Of a stretch of DNA of 64,000 nucleotides, positions 1 to 13,560 are shown piece by piece. The number at the start of each line of letters is the position of its first letter. Positions within the stretch are counted from its first letter, which is position 1. Both the position numbers and the translations under genes were made by a program. The notes under the pieces were generated by a model. It was given only the letters and a program-made list of their open reading frames with translations, was not told where the DNA came from and made no database searches. This DNA comes from Atherinomorus stipes (lineage: Eukaryota; Chordata; Actinopteri; Atheriniformes; Atherinidae): assembly GCA_023101725.1 (NCBI GenBank), contig JALJCO010003968.1:2372481-2436480 (forward strand). Direction: 5' to 3'.

Positions 1-1191
1 CACTCACAAATGCTGAGTGTGACACCTTATGGGCTGTGGAAGAGCGGGGAGCAGCCATTTCTGCATTTAACAAGATCTTCTGGGAAATTTACAGTAACTG
101 TTTGTTTACAGTAATGGTTTGTTTGGATAAACATAAGAGAGGCACTTTGACTTTTGATGTTTTTTAATGAAACATAAGAGAAAGTGATGGGAGGGCAGAG
201 AAAGTGAAAGGGGAGGGAGGGTGGGGGGTGGCTAAGAACAGGGAAAAAATAAGAGCAAAAATGAAATTATAAGGGGAGGTGGGGTTGGACGGAGGGGCAA
301 AAATTGAGCATTGGTTTCCAACCAAACTTTATTATTTGGCTGCTGGTTGATTGTCGGAGCATCTGGTTATTCAACTCCATTCAGACAGATCTTTTGTTTG
401 GTTTGGTTTCTGCTCTGGACAAGTGACAGACTAATCTGCCAAAATGCACAAAGCACTGCGCATATGTCCAGCGAGCCCAACTCATAAAGTTAACGCCTCA
501 CCCTTTATTTCTTATTTTGCCTCCTGTTTTGCTTTCTTCCCAAGTCTTTTTCGTCCCCCCCTCCTTATATTTGTTCCATTTCATCTCTCTTCTTTGGATC
601 GCCTTTTTTGTTTTGCTTCCTCTCGTTCTATTATTTGTGACAATTGTGCGGAATAGAGTCCAAGATTTTTTCTTTTGTGTTTATAATTACCCAGCGTGCA
701 TTGCTGGCCCAGCACCAGGACTGCCATCAGCTTCTTTTGTTCCACTTCCTCCCTGTGTTTCTTTTGTTTTTGTTTTTCCTTTTATTAAATGATAAATATT
801 TATGTCATTTTCTCCCCCCCCAACAGGATTGTTTGTTTCATGAATAGAAGGACTGCAACAGCCCACTGGGGTGCTGTTGAGAGGAAGGGTTTTTTCATAG
901 AGTATGGTTGTCTTAAAGAGACAAGTGTGAACAACAGATTGGCCAAGATAATGAGTTTAGTTTCAAGTTCAAAAGTGGGACTGAAATTAAAAACACAGTC
1001 ATGGAAAGAAAAGTGAACTATTTAATCTTAATTTTAGTGTGGCTAAATTTTGCAGGTTACACCCTGAGAACATCACAGTCTCCATGTCTTACCATACCTT
1101 GATGGCCATTTAAACAATGCTGTTGGAAATGTGGGAAACAACGTAACTTACCTTTTTGTGGTCTTGCTCTTTCTATTCTCTTCTGCTCCAG
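1..1191 (+). other. dach intron (5' side, incomplete)
   Basis: Intronic DNA upstream of the first dach exon visible here. It is A/T- and pyrimidine-rich with purine runs around 185-300. It ends in a good polypyrimidine tract and AG acceptor at 1190-1191. The short open frames between 444 and 1016 have no recognisable protein content and look like chance frames in C/T-rich sequence. I see no exon here. Confidence 0.6.
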
Positions 1192-4100
1192 TTCTGGATC
1201 AGTTGCCCTTCATGATGATGTCACATCCTCTGATCCCTGCCAGCCTGGCGCCGGCTTCCGTTTCCATGGCGATGGGCCAGATGAACCGACTGAGCACACT
1301 GGCTAGCATAGCCAATGTGGCGCAGCTCCACGCCAATCCCCCTGCCAGGGCTCCCACCTCAGTCATTAAGGTGAACTCAGAGGCCCATCAGCCCCGCGGG
1401 TCTGACAATCAGCCAGTAACTGACTAAGTCTGTCTAACTTATTAACTCTGGGAAAAAGTAGAGCTTTACAAAAAAAAAAAAAAAACTAACGATATCTTAA
1501 TTTTTCACCCCTTTCTTATCCAGAGATAGTCTTAAAGGCTACAATGATTATCAAAATGAATTCATTTTTCTACCTTATATGCTAAATTTATAACCAAGTT
1601 CTGGCTAAAACTCAGGAAATATCTATCAGCAGATATCTGAGTTCTGGATTGCTACCAAAGAGTAATCATCTGTTCTTGGGCTTCAATCCCATATCTTTTT
1701 GAACATTTTTTAGTTATGTTCTCATCAGTAACAGAAAGCTGCATTGCCGGGTAACAACAATGCAGACAAAAGTTATAAAACACTTAACTGGTCTTCACTG
1801 AACACTTCAATGTTTTTATGAAGTAATTAATAAGTATAAATGTATAAGTCTTGCAATATGGCGTAGTAATGGCTTAAACAGTGATTAGCAGCACTTGCAG
1901 CTGCTGGTGAGGAGTAGCTGTTACACTGCAAAAACAAAACACAGCTAGGCTACAGTATGTTCTTCAAAACCTGAAAAAACACACACTGTATATTAAACAA
2001 ACAGTATCTGAGGGGAAATGTGTTTAATATCTTCCATCAAACTCAAACAGCTAGCAAAGAACCTGTTGGCTTGCTACGAGCTACCTTCAGCTAAAGTTAT
2101 CATTTTCTCTTTTTTGCTCCATCTTCTCTTTATACATAAAAATGACTCATAGTTATGATAATTCAAGGTATTTTCCATCTTAACTAAATCCTACTGGAGG
2201 AAGAAACTCACTCGAAAAACAAATAGAATTTGCTTTGGTAAGCATAGAGGCAGTGATAGTTAGACTAGTGCTAGATTGGATCAGCTAAGGTATGCTGTGC
2301 TAGGCCTAGATGTTGCACTGTTTGCAATTTCTGACAAAACACTGCTGCTACAATCTCCAGTTTCTTTTTCCCTGTGATATGTGGTGAAATATTCAGATGG
2401 AATTCAATTCCTAAAATGTAATGAAATGTGGTAAATGGCGATAAAAACTTGGGGGATTTGGGGGAGTGGGTAGCCTAGTGGCAATGTTGCAGGCCCTGGC
2501 GCGGCAGACCCGGGCTCGAGTCCCCGACATGACACCCAGCTGAGCAAGGTCCTTAACCCTGTAATTGGCTGCCCACTGCTCTTAGGTTAAACCTGAGAAG
2601 GGTTGAATGCAGACAACACATTTCCTAATTGGTGTTCATAAAGTATATATTATTATTAAATTTATAGATACAGAAGATAAGAAATACATTTCTATTTACC
2701 ATGGTTCTATTACTTGTAAAACCACCAAATTTTGATTAACATCTAAGATAATACCTCTTGATTTTGACTGTTTAATTTCTCCTGGCATTCATTGGAGATG
2801 ATCCCTCAAATATCGATACGTTTAATTTTTGGCATTTCTTTCTGGGGTTGACATAATCAGCCTAAAAGCACAAAGTGATGAATCCTGAAATTTCCATGTT
2901 ATTTTCACACAGTTAAAACATTTATTTTTTATTTACTTGTTAACTTTGTACATTTTATTTAATATATACCATTGTATTTTTTTTGTCAGGAGCGAGTGCG
3001 GGACAGCCCATCTCCTTCTCCCTCACTGGAGGAAGCTCAGATGTCATCCAACCACAGCAGTAGTGTGTCAAGTTCGCCGTCTCACACCGAACGCATTGCA
3101 GAAACCACACGTATGTACTCATCTGTGTCTGCACTTTGACAGGTGGCAGAGACACACTCTTACAAATATGAAGGATGCTTCAGCATCACATCTTGTCAAG
3201 AATTCAGGAGCTGCATTCTTTTTAACTTTATTTTCTCTTTAGATTCACTTCATGACGGCCTATCGTCGAGTCACAGTCTGCTGGGACATTCTCCTGGCAT
3301 CATGCAAGGCCCCCGAGAGACAGACGTGACTTCAGTGGAGTACAACAAGGAGAACAAGAGAAGCCACAGTGACAGAGGTAAGACTCGCTAAAATGTGGTG
3401 CAGCACAGCTCTGATTAATATGAGACAAATCACAAATCTAATACTTTGTTTTCTATTTAGATGTTTTGCATCACTCAAATTTATTGAACAAAAGATTTAA
3501 CCTCGCTTCAAAAGGCAACTTCTTGCTGTTTTCTGAGAATTTCTTGTTGCAGTCATTAATCATTTAGTAATAATAATGAGTAATGATTACTTCTCAGAAA
3601 AATCAATCACCTTTGAACAAAAGCTGTCGATACCAAAGAAATATGCCATTTCCCTACAATCCATCCATCTCTGTCATCGTTTATGCTCTGTGGATTTAAA
3701 CACCTGTAGAAGATGTGTGAGCTTTTTTGACATTGTTTGTTCCAATAGAAAGGATCTGCAGTGGTTTAATAAGACAGAAATACTAGTAAATGGTCGATAA
3801 GTATTCACTGTCTTACCCTTTCTCTTCAACTCCACTCCTCCTTGCTGTCAGAGCCCCCCCGGCTTCCCGCAGTGAGCAAAGACAAATAATTCTGCAAAAC
3901 AGGACTCCATTAGACCAGGAAGCAGTGTTACATTAGTGAGCCATTTGCCGGGCCGCGGCCTAACGAGCCAGGCGGCCTCCCGCACTCTCAGCTGGACCTC
4001 ATCTGCATAACGACTGCCTCCCTGTCGTTAGGGCCCGCGTTGCCACGGCGCTGCAACGTCAGTTGTTTGGTTCTCTCTGTCAGGGAGGTTTGCATTAGCT

Positions 4101-7100
4101 TAATGAGGACTGTTCAAGGACAAACAGTCAGCAGAAATCTACAGCTACAGAAAGAGTGAGGGAGACGGTGAGATGTTTGCATGTGGCTTTTTATGTGTAT
4201 GCACGCGCCTGTGCAGATGTATTCTAATATCGAATCACATTATTCAGTAATCAAATCTAAACATCACAAAGGCCTCCCAGGTAAGGTTTTAGATGCTGTC
4301 AGGTATCTGTGAACATATTGACAAAGCGGTGATGGCACCAGCAACGTGAATGCCATGCATCACATATCTCATTTATGCAATTGATTTTCAATTGATTTTC
4401 CTGCATGCAAATGAAACCTGTACATTTGCTGGATTGCAAGCTTTTGTATTTGACCTAGAACATCACAGGATAGGTTTATCGTGGATTGAACAGTTTCAAA
4501 GAGCCCTTCAGCGCTGTCATTCTGTCAATCCATTGTATGATAATCTGTGCGTGTGTGAGAGACAGTTTTGGCTGTGTGTGCTCTTTTTAGTGGTCTTTGA
4601 ACAACGTATCCATGCAGCAGAGATCAGAGGCCATCCCTGACACCTCACTCCCATTAACTAAACATCAGCAGAATTTTATTCTCTCTCTGTGTGTCTCTCC
4701 CCCCCCCCCCACTCCTCGCCTTTCCGTTCTCTTCCGCTGACTGGCAGTCTTCACATGGTGAAGTTCATTAGCCCTGGGGACGGGTGGGAGAGGAATAAGA
4801 GAGGGGAAAAAGAGAGCTGAAGTTGGGAAGAAAAGAGAAAAACAGACAGTGACCTTGGTTAGAGAGATGGGTAAATGATCAAACAAGCTGGCAGCTGTGT
4901 GTGTGTGTGTGTGTGTATTTATGCCAAACGGTATGTGTGAGAGTGAGGTAAAGTAGGCGTAAAACAGTAACTCAATAAAGGATCAGTCACATCCAAGGAG
5001 CCTGGGGAGCCCACGCTGCTGACTGCGCACTTCAGCGGCTATGAATGTGTGTGCGTTTATGTGTGTGTCTGTGTGTGAGCCACAGGAGTGTAGTTGGATG
5101 CCCTCCGCTGAGCTCGCCAGCACCTGCTAATTACCTTTCTCTACAGAGCAATGCTTTTAGCAAGAAAGAAGGAGAAAGGGGAGGTGTGTGTGTGTGTATG
5201 TGTGTGTGCGCGCGTGTTGGGGAGGGGTGGAGGGGGGTATTGCTTCTCATCTGTGAAACACCTTGAATGTGACAGTTGCCAAGACGTGAGGCCGAGGCAG
5301 AGAAGGGGAGGTGGGTGGATTTGGAGCAGAAGATGCTGTGGTCAGCTAAGTAGAGAAAACACCATCATTTGTCACAGACAGAGAAAAGTGCCAGATATCA
5401 CATCGCACGTTCGCACTCATCTCTGCTCCAATAACCGCCGGACTCCCAGGACGTCGCCGTCCTCGGTGGCTTAGATGACAGTCAGTGCGTAAAGTGAGCA
5501 ACTGCCTCATACAGGAGGCAAAAAAAAAAAAAAAAATGCAGAAAATGGCTAATCTTCATCTCCCTGATTGTCACGAATAGGGAACATGCAGTTCTCAGGT
5601 TTACAAACAGATGGTCATCCATAATGCAGGTTCTTAACTGCTTTTATGGGAGATGTCAAGCTGTGATGCATTATCAATAGGCAGGCTGCCATCTAATAAA
5701 GGGTAACCACATTTTTAAAACCCCAAACCAGAACTCCTGCGTACATGTGCATACACTTGCGCACCGTAATTAAAACACTCATAGTTCTGTTAAGCTTGAC
5801 ATGTCCACACAAAATGAAGCAAATTTACCAGAAAGCTAGGAATTTGCATCACACTTTGATTACATATTGATGTGGGATTATTGATCCTTTTTCCGATTTT
5901 AATAGAAAACCTGAATGCTTGGAAACAACATGCCATGCTAAATCATAAAAATTTGTTAAGTTGCTAAAGAGAAAGTAGAGACTGATCACACAAGGGATTG
6001 AGCGATGGTTTACAGAAAAAAGCCTGATGGTTGTGTCAAACTAATGTGCCAAATATGAGGAATTAATCTACATACACATTTGGTGTTATTGTAACATTGA
6101 ATGAATCAGATTGTTCTTCCTTTCACAGTTTTGTGCAGTCTTTGTTTTTTTATTTCTTTATTTTTTATTTTTACATAATTCATTTGCTAAAAAGGTGGGA
6201 AAGACATTTATGTAAGACATATGAAATTCATATTAATCTCTTAAGCGTTTTGAAAAATCAGCTGTTTTGATCAAAATTATGTTTTTTGACATTTTTGCCT
6301 CGAAGAAAATCTCTTAAAGCTTAAAAAGTGGCTCGGGTATGACTTTATACTTTTGGCTCACTTAGTGGATGAGAATATCTGTGTATGTTCTCCCTTGAAT
6401 ATTCTAATAAGAGGTTGTTGCAAAGTAGTCTCTGGATTGATCTCGAACTTTCTCTGTCTACAAGCTCAGTAAAATCCTCTGCTAAATATAATGTCCCATC
6501 CATATCTTCACAGCCTGGCCTATATTTTTATATTGAGGTCAACCAGCCATACTTGTTTGAACCAGACGACAATTCATAACAAGAGAAGATGATTTATACA
6601 TTGTTTTTTTATCACATCACATGCATGTTACTGATGTCTTTATATAATATGATGTCACTATTGTATAGAATATCTGAAGTGTCAGTCGAGGTGAATCAGA
6701 GCTCACTGTGTTAAACTGATTGAGTCAGGAGTGTATCAGCCTGACTGACTAGACATCAAACTGTCTCTCTGCCCTCCAGATAACAGCTCCTTGGCTGCCC
6801 AGACAACCAGGGAGAGCTGTGATAGACAAGTCTACCAGAAACCCCCATCAGGCAGGGAGACCTGTGAGAGGGTATCTTACCCTGCAGGACAGAAGCTCCC
6901 AGCAGGTCTCCACCACGCTCCCTTCATCTTCCCGGAAGGCTTGTCCTCCATAGAGACCCTGCTCACAAACATCCAGGTGAGGCTCTGCTGGGGCTTTATT
7001 ATTATCATATTCTAAGATGAATAGGAAGGATGAGACACTCTCTGGGATTTCCTGAAATGGTAAATAGCAGACAAGGCAGACATTTAGGATACGCAGTAAT

Positions 7101-9971
7101 TGAGTTGGGCGTGTGCTGACCTGCTTCTCAGATTTTACATGTCTTTGTTATAGTGTAGTCACAAAAGAGATCCTTCTCTGGCTGGGTTTTCACAACAAGG
7201 AAAAAAATCAACCTCATCTGACCCTGATGAGGCAGTTTCACTTTTGCAAAAGTATGTTACTAAGAATTTAATTTTCTAGTTTTCATGCCTGAGTAATCTT
7301 AGGAATTATGCACAAGTGAAACAATGGCCTAAAAGATTTCCTCATGAAGAGATATAAACCTTTACAATGGGCTTATTAACATGCATTAGCCACGATAATA
7401 TAAATCTAAAAAATGCCTTTGTTTAAGTTTATGATTCTGGGACGCAGGTTTCTCTCTGGGGTTTTTAAACACTTGAAGGAGACAGACATCTCCTCTGGCT
7501 CTTGCTCAGTGTGTAACCTGTTGGTGCACGCCTGTGTGTCTCCAAGCAGGGTCTGTTGAGGGTCGCCATAGAGAACGCCCGAGCACAGGAGAAGCAGGAT
7601 CAGCTGGAGAGGACAGAGCTGAAGATGGAGCTTGTTCGAGAGAGGGAGCTCAGAGAGACGTTGGAGAGACAGCTAAGCATGGAGCAGAAAAACAGAGGTA
7701 CAATTGTCAGTGTTAATGTTACATTTTCCACTTTTACCAATATGGGCTGCCAGTGTTGATTAAAGTGCTGCATTTCCCTTTAAGAAATTTATCCAGACCA
7801 GCACTGTGTGTGTTTTACCGCCTAAACACTGATGATTTTGCAGTGTAGCAAAGAAGGTTGGTTTAATCCATTTCAAAGCTGACAGGGCGTCCATTAACTG
7901 GAAAATCAGATAAGGAAGTGAGGACACCTACAGTATATTACCCCTCAAAGCAGCTGCAGAGGTGAATTAAACTGAGATTGGCAGTATACTATAAACTAAA
8001 TCAAGTTTGGCAACTTTGCAAAAGCTGTCATCTGCAGCACAGTCAGAGTAAAATCCAACCAAGGACATTTGGTTTGATGAGACGAGGGTAAACGTAAAAC
8101 CCAAACAACCAGCTACACGATGCTGCATACCTGTTGAATGTAATGGTGTATGGAGCTGCTGTAAACTAGGATTTCGATCATTCAAACCACCTTCATGATG
8201 TGTTGCACCAAATTTTTGCATATGCAAGTTAAGAAACACTTGAAAATATCTCAGAATCTCTCAGAGCTGCCTCACAAGAAATATAACTCCTGCTCAAAAG
8301 GTCAAGTGTAAGGAAACTAGAAGTAATTTGATTGCAAAGCAAATTAATATGCAAGTGCATATTTATTTGACATCCTTTTTATGTTTTCCCTTCTCCTCTG
8401 CAGTTTTGATTCAGAAACGCCTGAAGAAAGAAAAGAGGAGTAAGAGGAGACTTCAGGAGGCCCTGGAGGAGGAGGTCAAACTCCGTGATCAAGCGGAGCA
8501 CAGCCTGCTGCACACTGCCAACACACACATAGGTACAGACTCAATCCTACTCTAAAATATTATTTGAAATATTTCTCTTTCTTCTCAAAACTTGAGCTTA
8601 TCCTCATTATCATATTGGGTGTCTCCAAGCTTTCAGTGCAACTTAGTCATGACTGTTCATTAGCCTCTAATTAAGTGTCTTTATTAATTAATGACCAAAC
8701 CACAGGCCATCAATCATCGGCAGCCCCTCCTCACACAGAATCTGTGACCCAAGACGTGGATGGGAGCAGCCACGATGACAACCGGCTGGACACCAAGGCG
8801 ACAGTACAAGGTGCAGCTGTCCAGATAACAAACACTGCTGTCTCAGTGTGTCGCTGCGAAAACAGCCTCATATTTTCATCAGTTAATATTTGACTTCTGT
8901 TTTTGTTATTTACAGCAAAGATGTCAATGCTAAAACAATCTGTCACTCAGTGAGAGTTGGCTTTTTTGGTTTTTGTTCCATTGAGAGATCCTCACACAGT
9001 AAATGAAAGCATGAAAATTGTAAGGTTTTACATTTGGAAAGACACTGCACCAAGTTTGATTCCCCCCTTTCCAAAAGAAATCCATTTCACTGTTAGCATA
9101 GTAATAGACCTGCTGGTTGGGATTTATTTAGCTCCTGTCGACTGAGCTAAGACAACAGATTTAGTTTTTTTCACCTACTCGCAGCTTTTTGATGCTTAAC
9201 TGACCGGTCTAGTGGAAGGGCTTTGAAAGATTTCACAGGGAGACCGCTCCTGAGAAATTGAGCAAAATCAAATGAAGCATGAGACAGTTCACTGGGGCTA
9301 CCGTTTTAATGGAGACAGGCCTTTTAATATATTTATTTTGCCTACATTATTGTCTTCACAGGGACAGATTAATGAGAAAATCCCACGTGTAACATCTTAA
9401 ACAGACAGAAAAAGAAACGGCCATGATCTCTAACTCGGCCTCATCAAAAGAGTGCATGGTTCCAGCCCACCTCTGCTCCGCACTGTGCCAAGACAGCCAA
9501 ACCAGACAGTGTGCTTGTTCAAAAGCAATTTTTAATTGAATGTCAGTGAAGCAAGAAGAGAACTGGCCACTAATTAATGGCTGTCTTTAATTGTCCTCAT
9601 GACGAGTTTGTTTGGACATCATTTGCATAATTAACACCCTGTAATAAATCATTTAAAGGGGAATTGTCTGTCAGACAGCAGGGCAGGATGTGATTCCTTT
9701 GTGCCAGGAAGTTTTATCACCAAAAATGAGGATCAGGGGCAGAAAAGGGCTTTGAACTTAATAATGCTCTTTTGTTAATGATCTTTGGTTATGGCTTTGC
9801 AGGAGATACTTCAGTATTTATATGAACTCATTATTTCTCACAGTATTCTCCTTCACAAATTCAAAGAGTTCAGTTAACTGGTTTTTATACATCTTGAATG
9901 CTTGGGATAACCTGAACTTATTTTGGATTCCAGAGGGCAGAGTGTTCCTTCAAGCCACCGGGATGTACTGA
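1192..9971 (+). CDS. dach1: Dachshund-family transcriptional cofactor, 3' exons (DACH1-like)
   Basis: Dachshund proteins are nuclear co-regulators in the Six/Eya/Pax network. Exons read: 1192-1370, 2990-3110, 3243-3377, 6780-6976, 7550-7697, 8404-8532, 8706-8810 and 9934-9971, all GT-AG and phase-compatible. The first exon gives LDQLPFMMMSHPLIP, matching the family's central region. Exon 6780-6976 ends in GLSSIETLLTNIQ. Exons 7550-8532 encode the DACHbox-C coiled coil (LRVAIENARAQEKQ, RERELRETLERQL, QKRLKKEKRSKRRLQEALE). The last exon adds GRVFLQATGMY then TGA, which resembles the DACH1 C-terminus rather than DACH2. The N-terminal Ski/Sno-type DACHbox-N is off the left edge. The segment between the SVIK block and the coiled coil is divergent, so a teleost-specific dach1 duplicate is possible. 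Family assignment is firm; the paralogue is inferred from the C-terminus and from linkage to ubac2. Confidence 0.88.
2459..2657 (+). mobile_element. tRNA-derived SINE
   Basis: The head shows a polymerase III A box (TAGCCTAGTGG, 2471-2481) and a B box (GGGCTCGAGTCC, 2512-2523) at tRNA-like spacing. A body typical of fish SINEs follows (GAGCAAGGTCCTTAACCC, then GGTTGAATGCAGACAACACA). It ends in a short AT-rich TATTATTA tail. It lies in the dach intron between 1370 and 2990. Target-site duplications are not clear, so it is probably an old insertion. Confidence 0.75.
3378..6779 (+). other. dach intron with GC-rich block and GT repeats
   Basis: A 3.4 kb intron between coding exons. It contains an unusually GC-rich, non-repetitive block (about 3840-4110), GT/GA microsatellites near 4684-4710, 4897-4916, 5045-5085 and 5182-5210, and an A run at 5521-5536. 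The small open frames at 5045-5474 are driven by the GT repeats and are not supported as genes. Confidence 0.55.
3840..4110. promoter_or_regulatory. Candidate intronic regulatory element of dach
   Basis: This block is non-coding in all frames and far more GC-rich than the surrounding intron. It mixes GC motifs (GGGCCGCGGCC, GGCGGCCTCCCGC) with homeodomain and octamer-like AT words (ACAAATAATTC, CATCTGCATAACG). DACH1 introns and flanks are known for long-range enhancers deeply conserved in vertebrates. That this block is one of them is inference from composition and position only. Confidence 0.35.
9460..9700. promoter_or_regulatory. Candidate enhancer in last dach intron
   Basis: Non-repetitive intronic sequence before the terminal coding exon. 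It has a dense run of homeodomain cores (TTTAATTGAA, CTAATTAATGG, TCTTTAATTG, CATAATTAAC) and an octamer-like POU site ATTTGCATAA at 9621-9630. Such clusters are typical of conserved developmental enhancers. No alignment could be run, so conservation is inferred, not shown. Confidence 0.4.
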
Positions 9972-10500
9972 GCCAGAGGTGGATGGGTGGATGGATGAAT
10001 GAATGAACGGATGAAAGAGCAGAGTGATGAAGATTCTTCATTTATGACAAACACAGTCGACAGGCATGCTCAGTCCTGCAGTGGCATCTGGGACCCAAAT
10101 CTCCACCTCCCCCACATCTCAAGGGTGACATCTGAACTTTCTCATCGCTCTCTTGTTTAATTTATTGCATTTATCACCAAATCTCAGCTGTAGTGGGAAG
10201 AATACTTTATTCTGATGTTGTGTTTGACTGTGTTTCTTTCAATCAAGGTTTTTAGATCCTAGATGAAGATGACCATAGATGTTTTTTGTCAGTGCTGTTT
10301 ATTTGGACACAAGTGATGAATATAACTTGCAACAGAGTTGTGTACATATATATAGTCATCATTTTTATTATTATTATGAGAAAAAAAACATAATGGCATG
10401 TTGTACAGTCAGTAAATGACTTGTATTGTGTATGTTACGCATTAGTGCAGTTTGACAATACAAACAATACAAATCCTTTTTATTAAACCGTGTCATTGCT
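9972..10500 (+). other. dach1: Probable dach 3' UTR
   Basis: Follows the TGA at 9969-9971. It is AT-rich with a GGATG-type short repeat at 9978-10012. A plausible poly(A) signal ATTAAA lies at 10482-10487, followed by a GT/T-rich stretch. The end is inferred; a longer UTR is possible. Confidence 0.45.
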
Positions 10501-10870
10501 TGCTTCTTTATTTCTCATGTCGTTTCAAACATTCAGTTTGATAGATTTTCAAAATGTGATTATATGAAAGCATCTTTACCTTTACTGCAACATGTCTAGT
10601 GTGATGTGGACTGTGTGTGTGGAGGAAAAAGAAATCTGTGTGTCTGTGACATCTGCATGTGAAGGTATGGGGAATGATGTGGCATCGATTCTTTTTACAT
10701 CTCCAAAAACATTCACATGTAAATATTGACAGAGGGACATGAAAGGTGACGAGCAGGGTCGTATGTAAGCTGTCCATCAGTGAAACATGTTGACAGCACA
10801 CAATCCCACTGTGGATGCGCTTATTTATTTATTTTTTCTGTTTTTCCCTCAGAATAGAAAAGACTGATGG

Positions 10871-10901
<31 letters not shown>

Positions 10902-13560
10902 AAGAGAGAGAGAAAGAGAGAGAGAAGTACACAAATTCTTGTTCAAAGAGTGCTAACTTTCCTGCCATGTAAAAATTTGCCGGTTGTTTTATCCTTGCTT
11001 TCCGAACAAAATCACTGACAGTAGATCCACTGTCGTAATCAGACTAATTGTAAAAACATGCTAATTTTAATCAAATTTTGTTTTTTGTTTTTTTTATGTT
11101 AAAAATTAGAAGAAAAAATTCCACGTAAACAAGCTCAAACATTTGAAGTCTACAAAAAATATTTTGCAACTCGGAGATTGTGTGTGCTTCTTTCAGTGAA
11201 CAATTTCCTCGATAAATATTTTTCTGAAGTCCTAAGAAATACATTTCACTTTGTTCCCAACCCATTTTAATGCCAAAGAAATTTTTGCAGTCAGCCAGGT
11301 TTTCCTCATGCAACCTTGTGTCCACGTGCAGGGTGCCATTTCCTGGACACAGGCAGATAAGCGGTGAAGCAAGACTAAAACAATACCACCGTTACAAGCA
11401 ATTCTTCCTGAGTACACAGCAGCTGACAAGTGAAGAGCAATGATTCACAGAAATGAATGTGTGAATGAGTCATCAGCTTTTCAGATGACCACCTCAGAGG
11501 CTGTCTTGACCGAAAAGGTTTGTGACTTCATTCGGCGCTGTTCTACTCTTTCACGCTCCCTTGTATCTCTTTTTGTCTCACACACATCAGCACACACACA
11601 CACACTAACGCATCCCTCATAATTCACTGAGTAGCATTGTCCTGCCGAGAGATGTGTAATGGAAAAGATAAATGGAGGATAAAGCTAAGGTGACAGGCCT
11701 GAGCATGCACGTGCGTTCGTGTATTTGCATATGTGTGTGTGCGTGTGCTCGCATGTGTGCACTGCACAACAGACCAGCAAACCATCTGCTCATCTCCTCT
11801 TAATGAACAAAGCAAACAGCAGGAGTCAAGGCTGTCTCCAAATCTGGAGTCTCTTTATTGGTAAGCACACACAAACACACACATACACACATCTCTGTGC
11901 TGTTTAATCTGATTATCTTTGATTGAGAACAGGGGCAAAGCAACCTTTTCAGACCTCACTCCCACATCAGTGACAGAGAAGGTCTGAAACACAATTAGCA
12001 AGCTGTTACTGAGCTCTGCTTTGCAGTCACATCTGACCACAGGCAGCCAAATAGACCTAATGGGCGGGAACTAACCAATGGGAACTAACACAACTGCATC
12101 TGTGGATGATGGGGAAATGCAACACTATTAGACAGCTGTTCACCATATCTTTTCAAATGTACTTGGATGAAGCATAAGCATTGGATCAAATGGCTTAGAA
12201 GCAAGCACAGCCAGGCAAGAGCAGAAACACGCTGTTTGATGTGAACAAAACTGGCAGCTATTGAACTAAAAGACAAAAGGACCTCTGTAAAGGAAGTCTG
12301 AACTGACTTGATATGACACTATCCACATAAAGCCAGGGGACCATAAGAAAAAGTCATTAATTTGTACTTTGTTTAGTTACATCTTTTTCAAAGCCAGAGG
12401 ATGATTAACACTGTAACCACTGTGTGTTACAGTAGCAAGTCATATGGCCTCAAGACATCAAACATTCCCTGTGCTTCTTGGATGCATAGTTAACTAGAAA
12501 TAAGTATTACACTATATTCAGTGGTCATAGATGACATGTTTAAAGATTAAACATGATAAGAACTGTGCTTCAGGGTACTGAGATGATGTGTGAGGTTCAT
12601 AAGATAATAGAGGGGTGGTATCATAAGTCAGAAGACCCCTCATCAGGGGGATAATCCGACTACATGATCTGCCCCAATGAAATGCTTATGAACCCTACAC
12701 TTAATCCCAGCTGGAAGGAAGCTACAGTTGTTAGATGAGTGGTGATCAGCCTGAGGGTGCAGATCTCCTGATGACTACTGGACAGACAAGAGCTTACAGA
12801 TGAAGTTGACCCTGTGCTTACTGCTGGATGGGTGTGCTGTATTGTAGAAACGACAAAGAACATTTTAGAGAATGTGGTCAAAGAAATTATTATTATTGTT
12901 ATTGTAATTATCATCATCATCATCATCATTATTATTATTATTATTATTATTTTTTTTATTTTTCACAAAATCAGATTTTGGTCTAAATAAGCCACATGTT
13001 TTTTTGTGGCATTTTTTTTTTTATCAGACAGAACTTTGAATATTCACATTAAATTATTCAAATTAACTTTCTCTTTTAATTTTATTGATACTGTACATTA
13101 ATTCATTATAAATATTTTATCAGGTATCAAAATCTGGGATTCATTATAATAATAATAATAATAGTAATAATAATAATGGTAATAATAATAATTATATTAT
13201 TATTATTAATAATAATATAATCATCATCATTATTAATAATAATAATAATATTAGTTATTATCATTATTATTATTATCATTGATGATGATGATGATGATGA
13301 TGATAATAATAATAATAGTAAAAATAACACAAGTAATGTTTTGTATTTGTGTACCAACTGCAATAGATTATATTCATATCAGATATAACAATATCCCTTT
13401 TGTCATTCACAGCAATCATCGTATTGATAGTTTAGAAAAATATTTCTAAGAAAATAAGTATGTACAGATATTCATTACAGAAATAACTTATCTGATTCTA
13501 TATTGTTGTCTGATTAAAATAACATTTCAAGTAACCATGTGTGCTGTAAAATGCTGAACG
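10501..13560. other. dach-ubac2 intergenic region
   Basis: No gene recognised. It holds a (TA)n tract at 10871-10898 running into AG-rich repeats to 10925, CA/GT microsatellites near 11588-11605, 11728-11760 and 11865-11890, and complex trinucleotide arrays further right. The open frames here (for example 10508-10801 and 11071-11325 on the - strand) show no protein family features. Confidence 0.55.
12892..13325. repeat. Compound ATT/ATC trinucleotide microsatellites
   Basis: Two arrays of interrupted (ATT)n and (ATC/GAT)n repeats at about 12892-12955 and 13145-13322, separated by AT-rich sequence. The long open frame on the - strand (13127-13363), reading almost only I, N and S, is just the translation of this repeat. 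Confidence 0.85.

Noticed and set aside
2471..2523. Possible tRNA gene
   Set aside because: The A and B boxes are good, but the body continues into a SINE and no complete cloverleaf is formed.
13127..13363. Open frame of 78 codons rich in Ile/Asn/Ser
   Set aside because: It is the reading of ATT/ATC microsatellites.
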